Positions 22,603-35,077 are shown, counted from the first letter of the stretch. The stretch is 64,000 nucleotides of DNA from Opeltia flavorubescens (GCA_000442125.1 KE546965.1:682001-746000); one strand, 5' to 3'. Notes: generated from the letters alone by a model not told the origin. A program made the numbers and translations.

Positions 22603-23713
22603 ATGGCGACTAACGACGACGCCTCCCCCGCAAGACCAGTCCCTCCCACGCCCTCGAGCGCTGTGGACATGACTTTGGACAACATCAAACCTGGATTCTT
22701 TGTTTCCACCTACACGGCATCACAATTCTACCAACCTCTTCCACCCAAGTGGTTCAAAATGAAGACACCGCTTGTCCGGAACTTCGAGAAGCCGGCGAAG
22801 GAAGCCCTGGAAGCGCTTGAGGCCTTGGCGGATATTCGTACGAAACTGGATGGTTTCAGTGACATGGAGCAGGTCGATCTTCTCATCGACCATAAGATCA
22901 ACATGAATGCGCAATTCACGCCTCGCAACGCTTTCGACTATCCCGAGGAGACGCAGCTCGGAAGACTGGCCCGGTTGACGGAGGTGCGAAGGAAATTGGC
23001 CGACACTGATTTCGGTCTGGGGAGTATCGACGATGTGCTGAAGAAGAGTGTTGAGAACCTGATCCTAGCAACGGGGATTGCAAGGTCACATTCTGTACCA
23101 CACCTCGTTCCCCTTCCTTCTCCCTCTTTAAAAACCATCCTCTCTGATACTCCCAACCAACTTCGCTGACAACTCCTCTCTCCACGACTTCACAGTTCCT
23201 AACCGCCCACCTCCCCATCCTCTCCTTCCTTACCCCCTCCCTAACCCTCACAACCACCCACCCCCGCCACCCCGTCTCCTTATTCTTCGACGACCGCACC
23301 CGCCTCCTACGCCTCTACCTCTCAGGAGCCCAATACCTCGACCCCCAAACCGGACAAGAAGTCACGCTTTCGCTGCGAGACATCTGGAAGGCGACGTGGG
23401 CGGAACACAGCGCGAAGATCTGCCTGCATGTTTTTGCGGCGGATGGGGGGAGGAGGTATGAGAGTTTCTTGATCGAGATGAGGGGGACGGGGGATGCGAG
23501 GGGGTTTTTGCAGAAGATGAGTGGGGTGGCGAATTTTAGGCTTGTGAGGGTTGAGAGGTGGGTTTGTTGCTTCTTACCCTTCTCCCTCTTGATCTTTATC
23601 GTTCTTGCTAGGTTGGTTAATGATGGTTAACTGATTCCTTCGTGCTGAGTAGTGCGGAGATGGGCGAGCTCTTCAAGATGGGTCCGAGGAGTATCATGTT
23701 GCCGGAGTGGTGA
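22603..23713 (+). CDS. Orphan-family protein, dispersed member with C-terminal extension
   Basis: Exon 1 (22603 to about 23090) encodes about 160 residues: a disordered Pro-rich leader, then helices resembling the first half of the genes at 1412 and 5641 (ALEALADIRTKL, LARLTEVRRKLAD). After an intron ending in TTCACAG (23195), exon 2 (23196-23558) carries strands and the family closing pattern FLIEMRGTGDARGFLQKMSG. A third exon ending at 23713 adds about 20 residues that other members lack. The exact donor of intron 1 is uncertain (a phase-0 GTACCA is possible). This member is richer in GC than its relatives. The function is unknown. Confidence 0.65.
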
Positions 23714-24415
23714 TTGTTGGAATAGTGAGCGCTGCAAGGTGGTATGCGTGTGACCAGGGCAAGTCCTACAAGAGTCGATGGCTATTGGCTAAGCTGGGTG
23801 GAGAAGAGTTGCTGTCCTGATTCTTCTCCATGTGTATGGAATTATGTAGAATATGATCTTGCTTTCCTTCGCTGACATAACTCTGTTTGGCTATCGTTGT
23901 GAAGGCCATGAAGGAGCTCGATACTCCATGGCGCGTCTCATCGGCTAGTGCGCACCTGAGGTGCAACTTCCCTCTCTCTTTCGATTTGAACGAAAACGGA
24001 AAGTGCGAAGAGTAATTGGAAGTCTTTGGCTGTCTTAAGTTGTATGTATAAAAGAGGCAGAAGATTTCGGAACGGCGATATATATGTATGTGTGTGAAAA
24101 AGAGGAGGGTAATGAGATGACAACCCAGGGTTCAAGATACATTTATCGGTAATTGGAAGCACGCAATTGCGACTTCGGGATAGAAAGGAGGTTGATGGGG
24201 AATATCACTATATCTTGATGGTTTTAGGCGAGGTTGGATCGGAAAGACCGTGATGATTCTTCACCTTGCAGAGAAATCGTTTTTTAATCTTGAATAATCT
24301 CCTTGAGTTCCCTGGGCACTATAAGCAGAAATAGTAAGAAAATACCTTAATCTACCCAGAAAATCACCCGCTAACTCAAGTAAGACAGTGAATGAGGATC
24401 ACAGAAAGCAAAAAT
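23714..24415. other. Intergenic, nothing recognised
   Basis: About 700 bases between the orphan-family gene and a minus-strand repeat copy. No supported ORF. Confidence 0.4.
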
Positions 24416-24575
24416 CAAAAAGCTCAAGTTTCGACCCTCGGCGCGGATCGAACCCTACGAAAACCCTCCTTCCCCAGCGGTATAGCCACAAGGTACTTCA
24501 GCGGATTTTGCAAACATGGTGAGGAGGTCCCCCCCTCAAGCCATGGGGACTACGAATCCCGTATCAAACTTCCAA
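24416..24575 (-). repeat. tRNA-like short repeat (SINE-like), copy 6
   Basis: Read on the minus strand it shows the CATGG/CCATG hairpin, an AAAATCC...GGGTTTT stem, the B box GGTTCGATCC inside a TTCGA/TCGAA inverted repeat, and the end GAGCTTTTT. It belongs to the same 5'-half type as copies 1, 2 and 5. Confidence 0.75.
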
Positions 24576-25168
24576 TGTAGAGTATTATATACCTGACTTT
24601 TCAAGTTGTTCGTACTCTGCTGGTACGCTATTGATTACTACGAATAGGAGACAAAAACTTAATTTGGCAATAAAGCAGTAATATAGGGACGAAAGTACAC
24701 TCACATCCACAAATGGTTATCATTGTCCATGTAACAAGATTCTGGAACTACAGAGGCGCTTATAAATTACAGAGTAAACTTTTCGTTTGCTACCAATACA
24801 GCTCCTAAGCCTACATGATTCATGAACTAAAAGAGACTATCATCATCCTATCGTGTCTCCCTCACGGTTGGCGCTTGCCAAGTCTTCCAATGCAATTGAA
24901 TAAAGAACAATCCTATTTTCGTAGCCTATATCCCCAATCCTAAGGGACAGTGAATTCCCTCATCCATTCTATCAAATGGATCACTTCTGATTTTAGCTAT
25001 CATGATAAGGAGTCTCGGCCGCTTGTCACGAAGATCAAGTCAAAATTCATGCAGTCAGGGATAGCCCCCTGGAGGGTATGGAATCATTCAAACGATTGAG
25101 GGTACCATGCTAACAAATGAAATGTTCTATAGTCTTATCGAATTCGATAGACCTAAAGGCAAAAAGCC
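24576..25168. other. Intergenic, AT-rich, nothing recognised
   Basis: About 590 bases between two minus-strand repeat copies. Confidence 0.4.
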
Positions 25169-25310
25169 AAAAAGCTCAGATGAGACCCCCCACCGGGGAT
25201 CGAACCCTACGAAAAACCCTGGGTATTTCAGGATTTTGTCTTATTACACGCATGCTTTATGGAAATGGGCAGCGTGGGAGATGGATGCTGCGACACCATC
25301 CTACCTCCCG
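25169..25310 (-). repeat. tRNA-like short repeat (SINE-like), copy 7
   Basis: Minus strand. The GGGAGGTAGGATGG start is of the same type as copies 3 and 4. It is followed by an AAAATCC...GGGTTTTT stem, the B box GGTTCGATCC in a GATCCCC/GGGGTC stem, and the end GAGCTTTTT. Confidence 0.75.
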
Positions 25311-25588
25311 AGTCATTCACTATATAATTGTGTATTTGTATGCTTGGGGGATTTGAAATTGAGGAAGATTGCGTAGGAAAGCAACTTTCCAGTCAACGAC
25401 ACGATACAAAGTCCAAAGTCTTCATGCTAATATTCCAAGTACTATTCCTCTCCATCGAAACTTTGAGATTTCATATCCAGATTCTCTCCGCTCACCACCT
25501 TGGATTGATTCGCGGCCTACCACGCCCACCGATCTCTCAACCTCATTCTACCATCATCATCCAAAATCTCCTATCAGATCCTCAGCGC

Positions 25589-27966
25589 CTACACATTCCT
25601 CCAAACGAACTGCCCAATGTCCCTCCCTGCAAATTCCTCGCTTATCCTCTCAGCACAAAGATCCGCCAACTCCCTTACCTCCTTGTTGAGCCTCCAACCT
25701 TTCCCCTCCCTACACCTATCCGCAGCCGCAAGAAGGTTTTCTGCACAGCAAAGACAGTACTGTCCTGGTTTGGTATCAGACCCGTGGTATGCGTCGCTGA
25801 TACTGTTGATGATGCGTGCGCAGGCGAGGTAGAGGGGGAAGTGGTTGATCAGGGCGGTCGGGAAGGGCGAAGATAAGGAGGAGTTGAGGGATTTAAGGAG
25901 CGTGAGGAGAGAAGGTGTTGGGGGTTTATCATCCTCAGCAACACCACCGTCAAAGCTCCTATGCTGGTCTCGAGTGTGACTAATATCTTTGGAATCGTCA
26001 TCTCCAAAGCGCCAACCCCTCTCCTTGATCCTCCACAACAGCGAAAATCGTCCACACTCAAACCGTCCGTCCTTGTCCTCGCCACCAGAGCTGAACCCCG
26101 CATTTGCCCTCGCTGCATGTGCAGGTATGACAAGTCCATGACATCCATTCCGATGCTGCGTATTACCGTGAAATCTCAGTCGACCACCCATGTACCTGAC
26201 GTGACAGTTCTTGAAGTTCCCATTCGGTCGTCCACCAGGAAAAAGGAGATCACCCAACTTCTCGCACAACGCTTCCAGGACAGGAATAGGTGCGAAACCA
26301 TAATGTAGTTGCCTCAGCACATTATACATATGCACCACGCTGCCCACGTAGCTCCTATACGCAAACAGGCGCAGACCGTAGTACTGCAACGCGTGCAGCA
26401 TCTCGAGGATATGCGCTCCGCACACCCACGGAGACTGGAAGTAGAAATCAAACATCTTCGTCCGCAGGAATTCTTCGAGATCTTGCTTAAGACTCTCGAG
26501 GTGGAAGGCTAGGGTACCGTGGCAGCGACATGGCATTGATGGATGCTCGAGCACGGCGCTAACGTGTGTGATCGCGTCTTGGGCGAAACGGAGGGCTTGT
26601 ACGCGGCATTGGGACGGGCTTTGACTGGCGGGAAGGGCGAAGGAGTAGGCTTTGTAGGTAGAAATAAGAATAGAGACGCCGCTTGAGCAATGTAGGCAAC
26701 TGGTTGGTGATTTTGTATGGGATATGAGAGAATGGAGTTCGGGAACGACCGGACTTCCGGCGCGGATGAAGGTGTTCTGAAGGCGGGAGCTGGAAATGCA
26801 TTGTGCCATATTGGAAAGTAGGATGGAACGACATTGCGAGTCTGAGCTGGTGGTATTGGAACCGCGCCGAAGGCTGATCTGAGGTGTTGCTTTTGGGTTG
26901 AGAATCTTCGCCATAGAACCGTCATGATTCCTGACCGCATCGCACATTTTCTTCAAAGCTTGCCAGCAATCGTTTAAGTCGCGTATTGTCTGGATAGCAG
27001 ATGTGGATGGGTCGGCTGTGTCATCAAGAGAGCTGAAAGCATCTAGCCACCTGAGACATGCTTCGAGAATCTCCGATGGATCAGAGATCTGGTGAATTGT
27101 GGCTAGACGGTAATTGGTGTCCCTAATCAGAGCAAAGGCCGCGTTCGTTATGGTGGTGGCGGTAATGAGATTAATGCTGCCCTGGGCTACTTTCTGCCAC
27201 ACAGCTTCCATCTCGCAGAGGGTTTTGTGAACGTCCTTGTTTCGTTACTGGGCATATATCCACGAACGGGGTTCTGAAGTACCTACATATATCTCCTGGG
27301 ACAGCTCAAAGAGTTTGCTCAGTCCATCATCGATCACGGTGGGGAGCGTTTTATATGGGGGTGGATTGCACGGTTTGTTTTCCTGTCCATTCAAGTCATG
27401 CAGATGAGGTACTTCACCAGATAGGATCACTGATTTGGGTTCGTCGTGTTCAGAAATCAGGAGCTGATATCGGTTCGCACAAGTTCCGCCTCGTGTGATA
27501 CAATCTTCTAGGCAGTACCGATGGTTGCAATCGTCCTTGGGTCTCGCGCAACAGTTGCAGAGATCGGTATACATTTTGCTGAGACTACATCACTGTCAAA
27601 GTATCCTTTGCTGCAGTAGCAGGTGACGAACCTGGATGTGAAGAATTCATGATTTTCCGTAGCTGCTAAAGTAGTCTCATCATCACTAGCTCTTCGGAAG
27701 AGTTTACTCAGGTAGGTGCGCGCTGCAATTGCTTCGCGAAAATGAAAGGCAATGATGTCCGGCATCTCAATGGCTTTGGCACATATACCCTCGGCAATGG
27801 CAATCAGATCTCTAACGGAAAGATCTCGAGGCTGTATGTCTTCGATTTGCTGATGGCTTAACAGCCATTGTATCACCGCTTTCGTATCTTTCTTGTACTG
27901 CATATAAACGTCGAAGAGGCTGGAAGCCATGGGCGAATCGGCCGCTCCTGTGTTGAAAGCCACCAT
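25589..27966 (-). CDS. DUF6604-domain protein
   Basis: Exon 1 starts at 27966 and ends at a GTTCGT donor near 27630. Exon 2 begins SKMYTDLCNCC. A 51-nt intron (27286-27236) leads into a long exon that ends at 25589. The product is about 755 residues. Residues 15-110 (YMQYKKDTKAVIQWLLSH onward) match the start of DUF6604, which begins with a YKxxT...WL motif. The later W..V..G.INLITATTITNAA motif is also typical of this fungal family. No catalytic motif or membrane segment is seen. The family is of unknown function and is common in Pezizomycotina. Without the 51-nt intron the frame meets a TAA at 27247, so retention would truncate the protein at about 220 residues. Confidence 0.75.
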
Positions 27967-28660
27967 AATTCCCCAAGATGCCTTGTAGCGATGCTTGTCA
28001 AAGCTTTTAGAGAGATATCCATGATTGGGAATAGCAGCATTGATATTTCAGATGCCAGACAATGACGTTGGTGATTGCTGTACCATGTCCTCAAGTGCGC
28101 ACTTCATGTCGTGCATGTCACGTGCCGCCTTTGTCGTCAATTGACGGATGTGAACCAAAATAAGGGCGCCCGCCTGACCTTTGTCCGATCTGGAGGAGAC
28201 GATTGCAGACATGATATAATTTTTCCTAATAGAAGGGCAGACTAGAGTTGGATTGCTTAGAGACTTACGGGTAATGACAGAATTCTGTGGTATATATAGA
28301 CAAACTTGACGAATCAACGTGGGGCTCTGCTTCCCAGTGAGTCTATGGCCAGATGGCAGATCGGGTATGGATCTTATCGGAGAATTAAGGGCCCGCAATA
28401 CTGGGGAAGCAAGTGTTCATGGAAGCACGAATGAAAAGGAGTCCAAGCGACCGAGGGTTTGCACTGAGCAAAATACCACCCGAGGTATCAGTGTGGTACT
28501 TTTCCAGTCCGCTGCCATTGTATCTAGTGAAAACTTTCAGGTTTAGGGAAAAGTCTTGACAGAGGGAAGGATGAAGAGTAAAAGACTTAACATGAAATTA
28601 AGCTGTAGAAAAAAAAGATATTTTAGTACTTCATGATATGTAACGTTGGACCATATTCCA
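27967..28660. other. Intergenic, weak small ORF only
   Basis: A minus-strand frame ends at 28048 and includes about 55 codons starting MSAIVSSRSDKG. It lies just upstream of the DUF6604 gene and may be an upstream ORF or noise. Confidence 0.35.
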
Positions 28661-29622
28661 TCATTCAGATTCCATCCCCCTTTTGCTCGGGTGGGTTCCC
28701 GCTTGCATTATCGCTGTTCCGTCTATTTCGCCACCCCAAACTTTCCTCTCGTCTTCCAGCTCCGGTTGCAGAACTTTTCCATCGGCTTCTGCAATGAATG
28801 TCGTCTTACCTACATTTTGCTCTGTTTCCTCGTGCGCTGCCTTCGTTGCAATTCCTCTCTCTCTCCTCCGCAGCCATATGCCAACGAGTATCCCCGCTAT
28901 TATGACAGCAACGCCAATCCCCACTCCCACGCCAACGCCAACTTTTTGGCCCGTATCAGAGGACTGTTTGTGTGTTGAGGTATCCGCTGTACCCCCTATT
29001 GCCGAGGCTCCAGTCAATGTCGGTCTTGCCGATGAGGATAATGTAGGTGTCGGTGTGCCGTTGACAAGGTAAATGCCTTCGTGACGCGAACAGCAGTCAG
29101 TTTGTTCGGCGCCACAGCAATACGTTCCGTCTCCGCATGGCGTGACTTCGGCGTCGTCCTTGGAGCGAGAGTTAAATTTTTCATCTGCAATTGGATCAGC
29201 AAGAGGGAATTGCGCGGGGGCGCATCGCGTCGGCGTTCCTAGACCACCTGAATGCGATCGAGGATGCGTGGCGGGGAGAAAAGCAACTTACTGATTCCAT
29301 CGAGGCAAAATTTGATACAATTGGGGCTATCCCAGGTTGGATCTGTGCATGATTCTCGCCACGTCTGGTTGACTCCATTTGAGACAGAGATGTAATCGCA
29401 GAGCCCGTCTGGTCGGCAGGTGTCGTTTGGGACATTACCAGCGAGATCTCTGTTGGTCCCGCAACACATCCGGAAACCATCGGCATTAGAACCGGATTTG
29501 CAAGGCTGATATATGTCAGAGGATTGAATGGATCCGTCGGGAAAGTAGCATGTTGCTGTCGTGTAGACCGGAAGCAGTGCGAAGAAAGAAAGAAAGGTAG
29601 CCAATATTGCGTACGGCATCAT
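28661..29622 (-). CDS. Secreted Cys-rich protein with C-terminal membrane anchor, second member
   Basis: The start is at 29622 or 29619 (MPYAIL). A signal peptide ends near TTATC. Exon 1 carries the PDGSIQ...YQPC, MCCG, DTCRPDGLCDY and ESCTDPTWDSPNC pattern; exon 2 (acceptor GCAG before about 29187) adds GDGTYCCG and TDCCS. A Ser/Thr stalk, a membrane segment (VGVGVGVGIGVAVIIAGILV) and the stop-transfer WLRRRER precede a tail of about 60 residues. The order of parts equals that of the gene at 13013-13914. The type is widespread in filamentous fungi and uncharacterised; a surface or sensory role is inference. Confidence 0.75.
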
Positions 29623-30497
29623 TAAGGAGGCATAAGTTTCAGGCAACCAAAGCAAGACTCAACGGAGCAGCATTGAAGCCAGAGTGGATGTTGAAGTAGA
29701 GACATGGCACATCCAGCTGACTTGAAAGGATGAAGGATCAAGAGACGGAGTTGGAAGCGTCTCACGGGAGACCGAGGGACCGATCCAGTTACCGATCCAA
29801 TTATGCAATGATAGGATCTAGAGTTTGAGACTAGAGCGTAGCTAAGTCCTTGGAGGATGTTGTCCAGATGCTTGATATACGTTCGAGACGGTGTAGAGAA
29901 TCGGAGATAGTAACCAGCTAGCGGATACAGCCAGGCTGTGTAGTGGCGCGGTGCATTTTAGTCCTGGCTAGAGTACTTGACTTCAAAACGGCAATTTGAC
30001 ACTCAACTTATGTCTGTCAAAGGGTGTTCCCCTGTCGTTGGAGAAGATTCCGGCAAAACATCAAGGTACACGTGGATACCACGCAGACAGAAGACTACCC
30101 TGCAAGGTACCCCCGAATGAAGTTAGTCTAGCATTACTAGTGACGCATGACATGAATGCTTGGCATTCGCCTCTAACGCATAAGAGAAGCTTGCGAACAC
30201 GTCGCATGTTATGTGAATACACGTAACCTTAGCCACCGTCAAAGAAACCTCATCTCGAAGATGTCGCTTGGAGATGCGGACACTGTGTCTCACGTGCACG
30301 CAGTATAAACAGAGCAAGATGACCGAGGGCATTGTATTAATTTGAATGCTAATCATGATCAATATAACAGCAGCTGGAGGTCATCCGAGTGGAGAGACCT
30401 AATGACAGTACCAAACGATCATTTATCAAAGCCGATAATAGGGAGACATCGTGGTCGTATCATCATTCATTACGTCGTCACAGGCATGGGAACCAAA
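29623..30497. other. Intergenic between two minus-strand genes
   Basis: About 870 bases. No supported gene, RNA or repeat copy. Confidence 0.4.
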
Positions 30498-31575
30498 TCA
30501 AGCCCTCCACTCATTGTCTTCGTCTCGAATGCTCGATGGCTGCAAGATCATGTTACCATGTTGATCTCGGGAATCGCCCTGAGCTCGCACTCGCTGATCT
30601 CTTTCACCATCCACCTCTTCAATGCCAACGTCAGACTCGGCCTCATCGCGGTATGGCGCTTCGATTCTTCCTTGACCGTGACGAGACTCTTGCGCTTCAG
30701 TACCGCCTTCGACATCGCTCTCACCAGCGGTCAATGCAGCATAGCCTCGCCGGATATGCTGCATTAAAGGACCACGACCGCGGTAAAGCACGAGAACGCC
30801 GCCCTTTCAAGAAATCAGCCTTGCTCTCCCTAGGTCGTTCACCGTGGGCATCGGAAGATCGTAGGGAAGGAGGCTGAAGAACCTAACTAACCTTGACCAG
30901 GAAGGTGCCAACAGCGACCAGTAGGATTAACCCTGCATTGATCTGCTGGTCCCGTTTCCAACCTGGAAGACAGCTCTGTCCACGTCCATAAGTAATACTG
31001 CATGTTCCTGCTCCTTTGTTCCCACCAAACGGCCATGCTCTGTCCTTTACAGTATTCAATCCGCAGCAATTATGGGCGTCTTGGATCCGTTTGATTGCCT
31101 CTGCGTTATGCGATGACCACAGTGATTGCCAATGCTCGGAAAGCCCACAGCTCAAGACATCTGAAGGTATCATTTGGGTGACTGCCAAGGTGGCAAGGAC
31201 CGTTTCATATACTACCAGGAACATGAAGCCAGCCGGAAGGACCCATGATGGCAGAGACCGCCGTTTGAGCAAGGAATCATCGGATTGAGTCAAGATCGAT
31301 TGAGCTCCTCGGATGCCGATGCCGGTAATTATGGGCAAGATCAACGCTGCAATTGGAGTGCTCTCTGGGATGGGTAGTGAGAGGTATCGAATCTGAGAAA
31401 GCGAAATTCTGCAGAGATTAAGTATTGGTATTGTAAGTTTCTGAGAAACCCCCTCACCCAGCTATGATAGCAAAGATGATCAAAGCCTTGCCAAGTCAAC
31501 GAACGTCGCATTCGGACTGAGCCGAACACTTACAGGTAATACTAGGAAATGGATCATTGCTTTGTTAGATGCCAT
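30498..31575 (-). CDS. Tetraspanin-like membrane protein
   Basis: The start is at 31575 (MASNKAMIHFLVLP). Short introns with phase-consistent joins give membrane segment 1 (ALIIFAIIAGISL), segment 2 (PIAALILPIITGIGI), segment 3 (LPSWVLPAGFMFLVVYETVL) and a large extracellular loop with the diagnostic CCG motif (DAHNCCGLN) plus two further cysteine positions. Segment 4 (INAGLILLVAVGTFLVK) continues through a last intron into GGVLVLYRGRG. A hydrophilic tail of about 90 residues, rich in Glu, Asp and Arg, ends at 30498. Four segments plus CCG fit the tetraspanin family. Fungal tetraspanins such as Pls1 act in polarised growth and host penetration; I do not assign this gene to a named type. Confidence 0.85.
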
Positions 31576-32086
31576 CTTGACTTTCAAGGAAAATGTTATA
31601 TTGTTGTCCAAGGAGTGAATTTTCTAGCACGCTTAGAGAGGTGGAAGCTCAAAGTGGGGAACAATGAGTACAGCGGGAGAGCGGGTGCTAAGATCGGGCC
31701 GAGAAGCCGCTTTGGTCTAACCATGCTTGACTCAAGAGAGTGTTTAGATCAATTTGGTGTCCGTTTCTCTTGTTAGACTGGATGTCATACGTTTTTATTT
31801 TCGAGTACGCAAGAGCTGTTTTTTTTGGTAGCCATTATGCTATGTACAGCTTGCACTAGATTGAAGCGACCGGCTTTACTCACCTTGCATTCAGGATGAC
31901 TGAAGATACCCTCTGGAGCTGGGACAAAAAAAGCGACAAAGCTAATGCATCGTCGATCAACAGAAGTAGACCGTAGTAACGATCCGTTCTGGTGCCGGAC
32001 GAATTCGTAAAACAGAATGACAGATTGCATGAGGCGGAGAATCGAGCTTCCATCGCACGGCAAGCGCGCGCAGACCTCAAGATTTC
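31576..32086. promoter_or_regulatory. Divergent intergenic region
   Basis: About 510 bases between the starts of the tetraspanin (minus) and the 2EXR-like gene (plus), so it must hold both promoters. No specific site is recognised. Confidence 0.4.
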
Positions 32087-32928
32087 ATGTTCACCGACAC
32101 TGACGAGGACGATGAATGGGGTCTGGACTCACCCATCCTTCCGCAATCGCTGGATATTGAATCTTTAGGCCATGCTTATCCCAGACGGCGCTTAAATTGC
32201 ACACAAAGTGCATCTTTTTTCAAGCTTCCCATAGAGCTTCGTAATGACATCTATCGTCATCTCGTTATATCGCCTCTCTCTCACAGTCTTTGCCTTGCCA
32301 ATTACACCGTGCGGTGTGCGTAGACGACACTGTTTTCAGGATCGGCTACTTTCGAAGAGACACGATCTTGCCGTTGCTACTTATTTGCCGTCAGATTCAT
32401 GCGGAAGCGAGCACTATATTGTACAGCGAAAACATTCTCTCATTCCACGCTACCAACCTTACACCTCATCCTCTGACATTTCTGGGTATGGTATCTCATC
32501 ACTATCTGGAATCAATGAGGAATGCCTACCTGCTTACCGAGTTCTTCACACCCGAGCGCTTCCGGTCCTACGCTTGGCGTAATGTGCCTCCAAGCGATGA
32601 AGATAAAGACCGGAATGAATTACGCAAGAGGAGAGATGCAATTTTCCAATTGGAGCTAACAGGTTCCATAGCGGTGGCTCAGAAGGCTTTGCCTGCCAAT
32701 TGCGGCTTCCTGATCAATACTCAAGACACTATTAGGATTTCGACGAGCATCTCGCTTGGAAGATTAGAACGGGTCCAAGAAGATCTGGAGCCAAACGAAT
32801 GGTGGTCAAGCTCCTGTCAGCTGTGGAAGATGGTCCTGGTTCAGTCAGAAAAATCGGAACTTCGTCAAGAATTTCGTCGAATCATTTGGACCAACGATGA
32901 AGATTCAGCGGAGGATCAGAAAGCGTGA
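32087..32928 (+). CDS. 2EXR / F-box-like fungal protein, with an unresolved frame change
   Basis: The N-terminus carries FFKLPIELRNDIYRHLV, which matches the 2EXR/F-box-like motif FxxLPxELRxxIYxxL. The second frame carries ILPLLLICRQIHAEASTILY, the usual partner motif LLxxCRQIxxEAxxxLY. The two motifs lie in different frames that meet between about 32290 and 32330. No canonical intron fits there: weak sites could make a 67-nt intron, but the alternative is a frameshift in the gene or the assembly. Such proteins are abundant in fungal genomes and may serve as ubiquitin-ligase adaptors, which is not proven for this group. Confidence 0.65.
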
Positions 32929-34246
32929 TTGAGAACTATTCGCATCTCGGTACCTTGTGGTCAGCGCCGACATTAGTCATTTATCAACGCCTTGCATTGG
33001 TCGTTCGAAGGGCCTGGTTTACGACAAAGCTCACTGGCATGCTTTTAGCGCCATCCTTCCAATCTTCTGGAAGGAGTGCCCGGTAATTCCAGACCTAAGC
33101 TTCGTTTCTGGAGAGTTGTCCATAGGTTTGATACAGCGTAAGCAGCAAGAATATTCTGTTTTGTACACACAACGGCTCTGATGTTGTCCGGCCACTTGTT
33201 TCTCGGAGAAATCGAGCCTGTCGGACCTTCTCAAATCTGACATAGCGCTCTGCAGCTTCATACCAGTGGTATCCAAAGGCTGATCTGCCGGAATGGATGT
33301 ACCGACCCGTAGATTGGGTGCTTTACCATTATATTGAAGTATGTGATATACATGATCTACTTCCTCTGGTCTACCGATGGTAGGTGGCTACTCAATTAGA
33401 ATCAAGTCTGCAAATACTAAAATATCATTGCTTATGAAAGATGCAAGAAATGCTTGAGAGAATGCCGAAGTACCAAGAGAAGTCAAACTTAACTTAAGCG
33501 ACATGCGGGTAAAGCTTCGTAAGCACGTGCTCTTTCTGTTTTCTTGATTGCAGTGACCGAAACCGTATGTTTTATCTTGCGAATTCTTCCTATGATCAAT
33601 GATTGTCAAGTATAAGTCGAAGTGGGAAGATGTGTGTAATAGAGCATCATCTCGCAGTACGGCCATTACAAGTAGAGGAGTTTTGACTACTAGGTTTTGG
33701 TTGAAGCTTGATTTTCTCCTCCTTAAAGCTTTTTTGAGCTGTTTTACCGGATTCTCTGGCGTTTCGAATAGTCATGAAAGATCATGACATTGTGAACTTG
33801 TTCTTTGGCTTCATTTGCTCAAATCAATGACTGTTTTTGCAAACAATCTGCCTTTTTCTGCATTTCATATAGATTACTGCAAAGGTTACCACCCAACAAA
33901 GCTATAACAACCGACCCGGAAGATTCTAATATTTCATAGCTGCCAGTTTTGATTTGTCCTGCTGTCTGTTTGGAATTCCCGAGTAAGACATTATTACGTT
34001 GAAGACCCTTGTCACAAAAATAAGTGATGCGACAATAATACGTATCCTTTCATTGCAACTCTCTCGACTGTTAGGAGAAGGCTTGTACCCTTGGAATCAA
34101 GAGCACATTTCCACTTGCCATCATTGTCTGTCTTCTCGACTTTTCTCCCTCGCATTGACTGCACGTCAAGGAATCGACTATCAATTGTCACACAATCTAT
34201 ACAATCAGCATTCAAGATTCAATTCAAGCATCAATCCTCAATCATT
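32929..34246. other. Intergenic, AT-rich, nothing recognised
   Basis: About 1.3 kb. Only frames of up to 92 codons occur and none has support. Confidence 0.4.
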
Positions 34247-34802
34247 ATGAATCCCATTTACTTTAGGAGGCCTTCACAAGAGTACGACACGAATCTCTAC
34301 TCCATGAATTTAAATCAGAACAAAAGCCTCATCAACGTCATCTTGGATATCAGAGCTTCTCCTGCACCCTGCCAACACTGCATCACCAATCATCTCTACC
34401 ACATCGCAAGTAACCTGCATGGCCTTTGCGATTTTCGCCCAAGCGACTCTATTGCGCAGGAGGTGGTCGATCTCCAAAAGCTGAACCTACTGTCTCGAGC
34501 GCTACTCGAGATCGATGGAGAAGGAATCACATCTGCTGTGTGGGAGCTGATCAATCGGAAGGTGAGGTCACTCTCTAATTCGCACATGGCAAGAGCTTAG
34601 GATCATGTGGTTCTGCGCGGTCAGTGAACGTTGGTGCCCCTACCATGCGGTGGTACATCAGCCATCGGTAGCTAACAACTCATGTAGTATCTACTTCTTG
34701 AAGTCGACGTACCGTTGGCATGACAGTCGAAGTCTACGCGCCACCGCCGTCGTATCTACTTCACAAAACGTACTAATGCGGTGGGTCGGAAGCCCGCCAT
34801 AG
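34247..34802 (+). CDS. Orphan-family member, first exon clear, second exon not recognisable
   Basis: Exon 1 (34247-34561, 105 codons) has the helical pattern of the family (KSLINVILDIRA, LLSRALLEIDGEGI, AVWELINRK) and ends in a phase-0 GTGAGG donor, like the other members. A TTAG acceptor at 34600 leads to a stop within nine codons. An earlier AG at 34595 opens a frame to 34802 but implies an intron of only 34 nt, and the product shows none of the family's C-terminal pattern. This copy is probably truncated or decaying, like the one at 2776. Confidence 0.45.
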
Positions 34803-35077
34803 TTTGCTTTGTCTCTCACAATGAACCGCTTTGTAGTCTCGGATAGGAGTACTTTTCAGGGGGTTGAAGGCGTTATTTCTTTTTTCCTTTGTGACCATGA
34901 CAACGAGACCTCGACTTCACAATGTCTTTCATGACGTGTATGAGTTATTAGAAGCTTCCACTTTACTCAATGACCTCTACTCCCAAGCCACATCATAATT
35001 CTTACACTTGCCATAGTACCGATACGCCAGCGTAAGCAGTATTCGTATACTCCACCTAACCAATCCATTCATCAAGC
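34803..35077. other. Short intergenic
   Basis: Presumed promoter of the next gene; no specific site seen. Confidence 0.3.

Noticed and set aside
27245-27247. In-frame stop suggesting a pseudogene in the DUF6604 protein
   Set aside because: It falls inside a 51-nt intron with a GTAGGT donor and phase-neutral borders.
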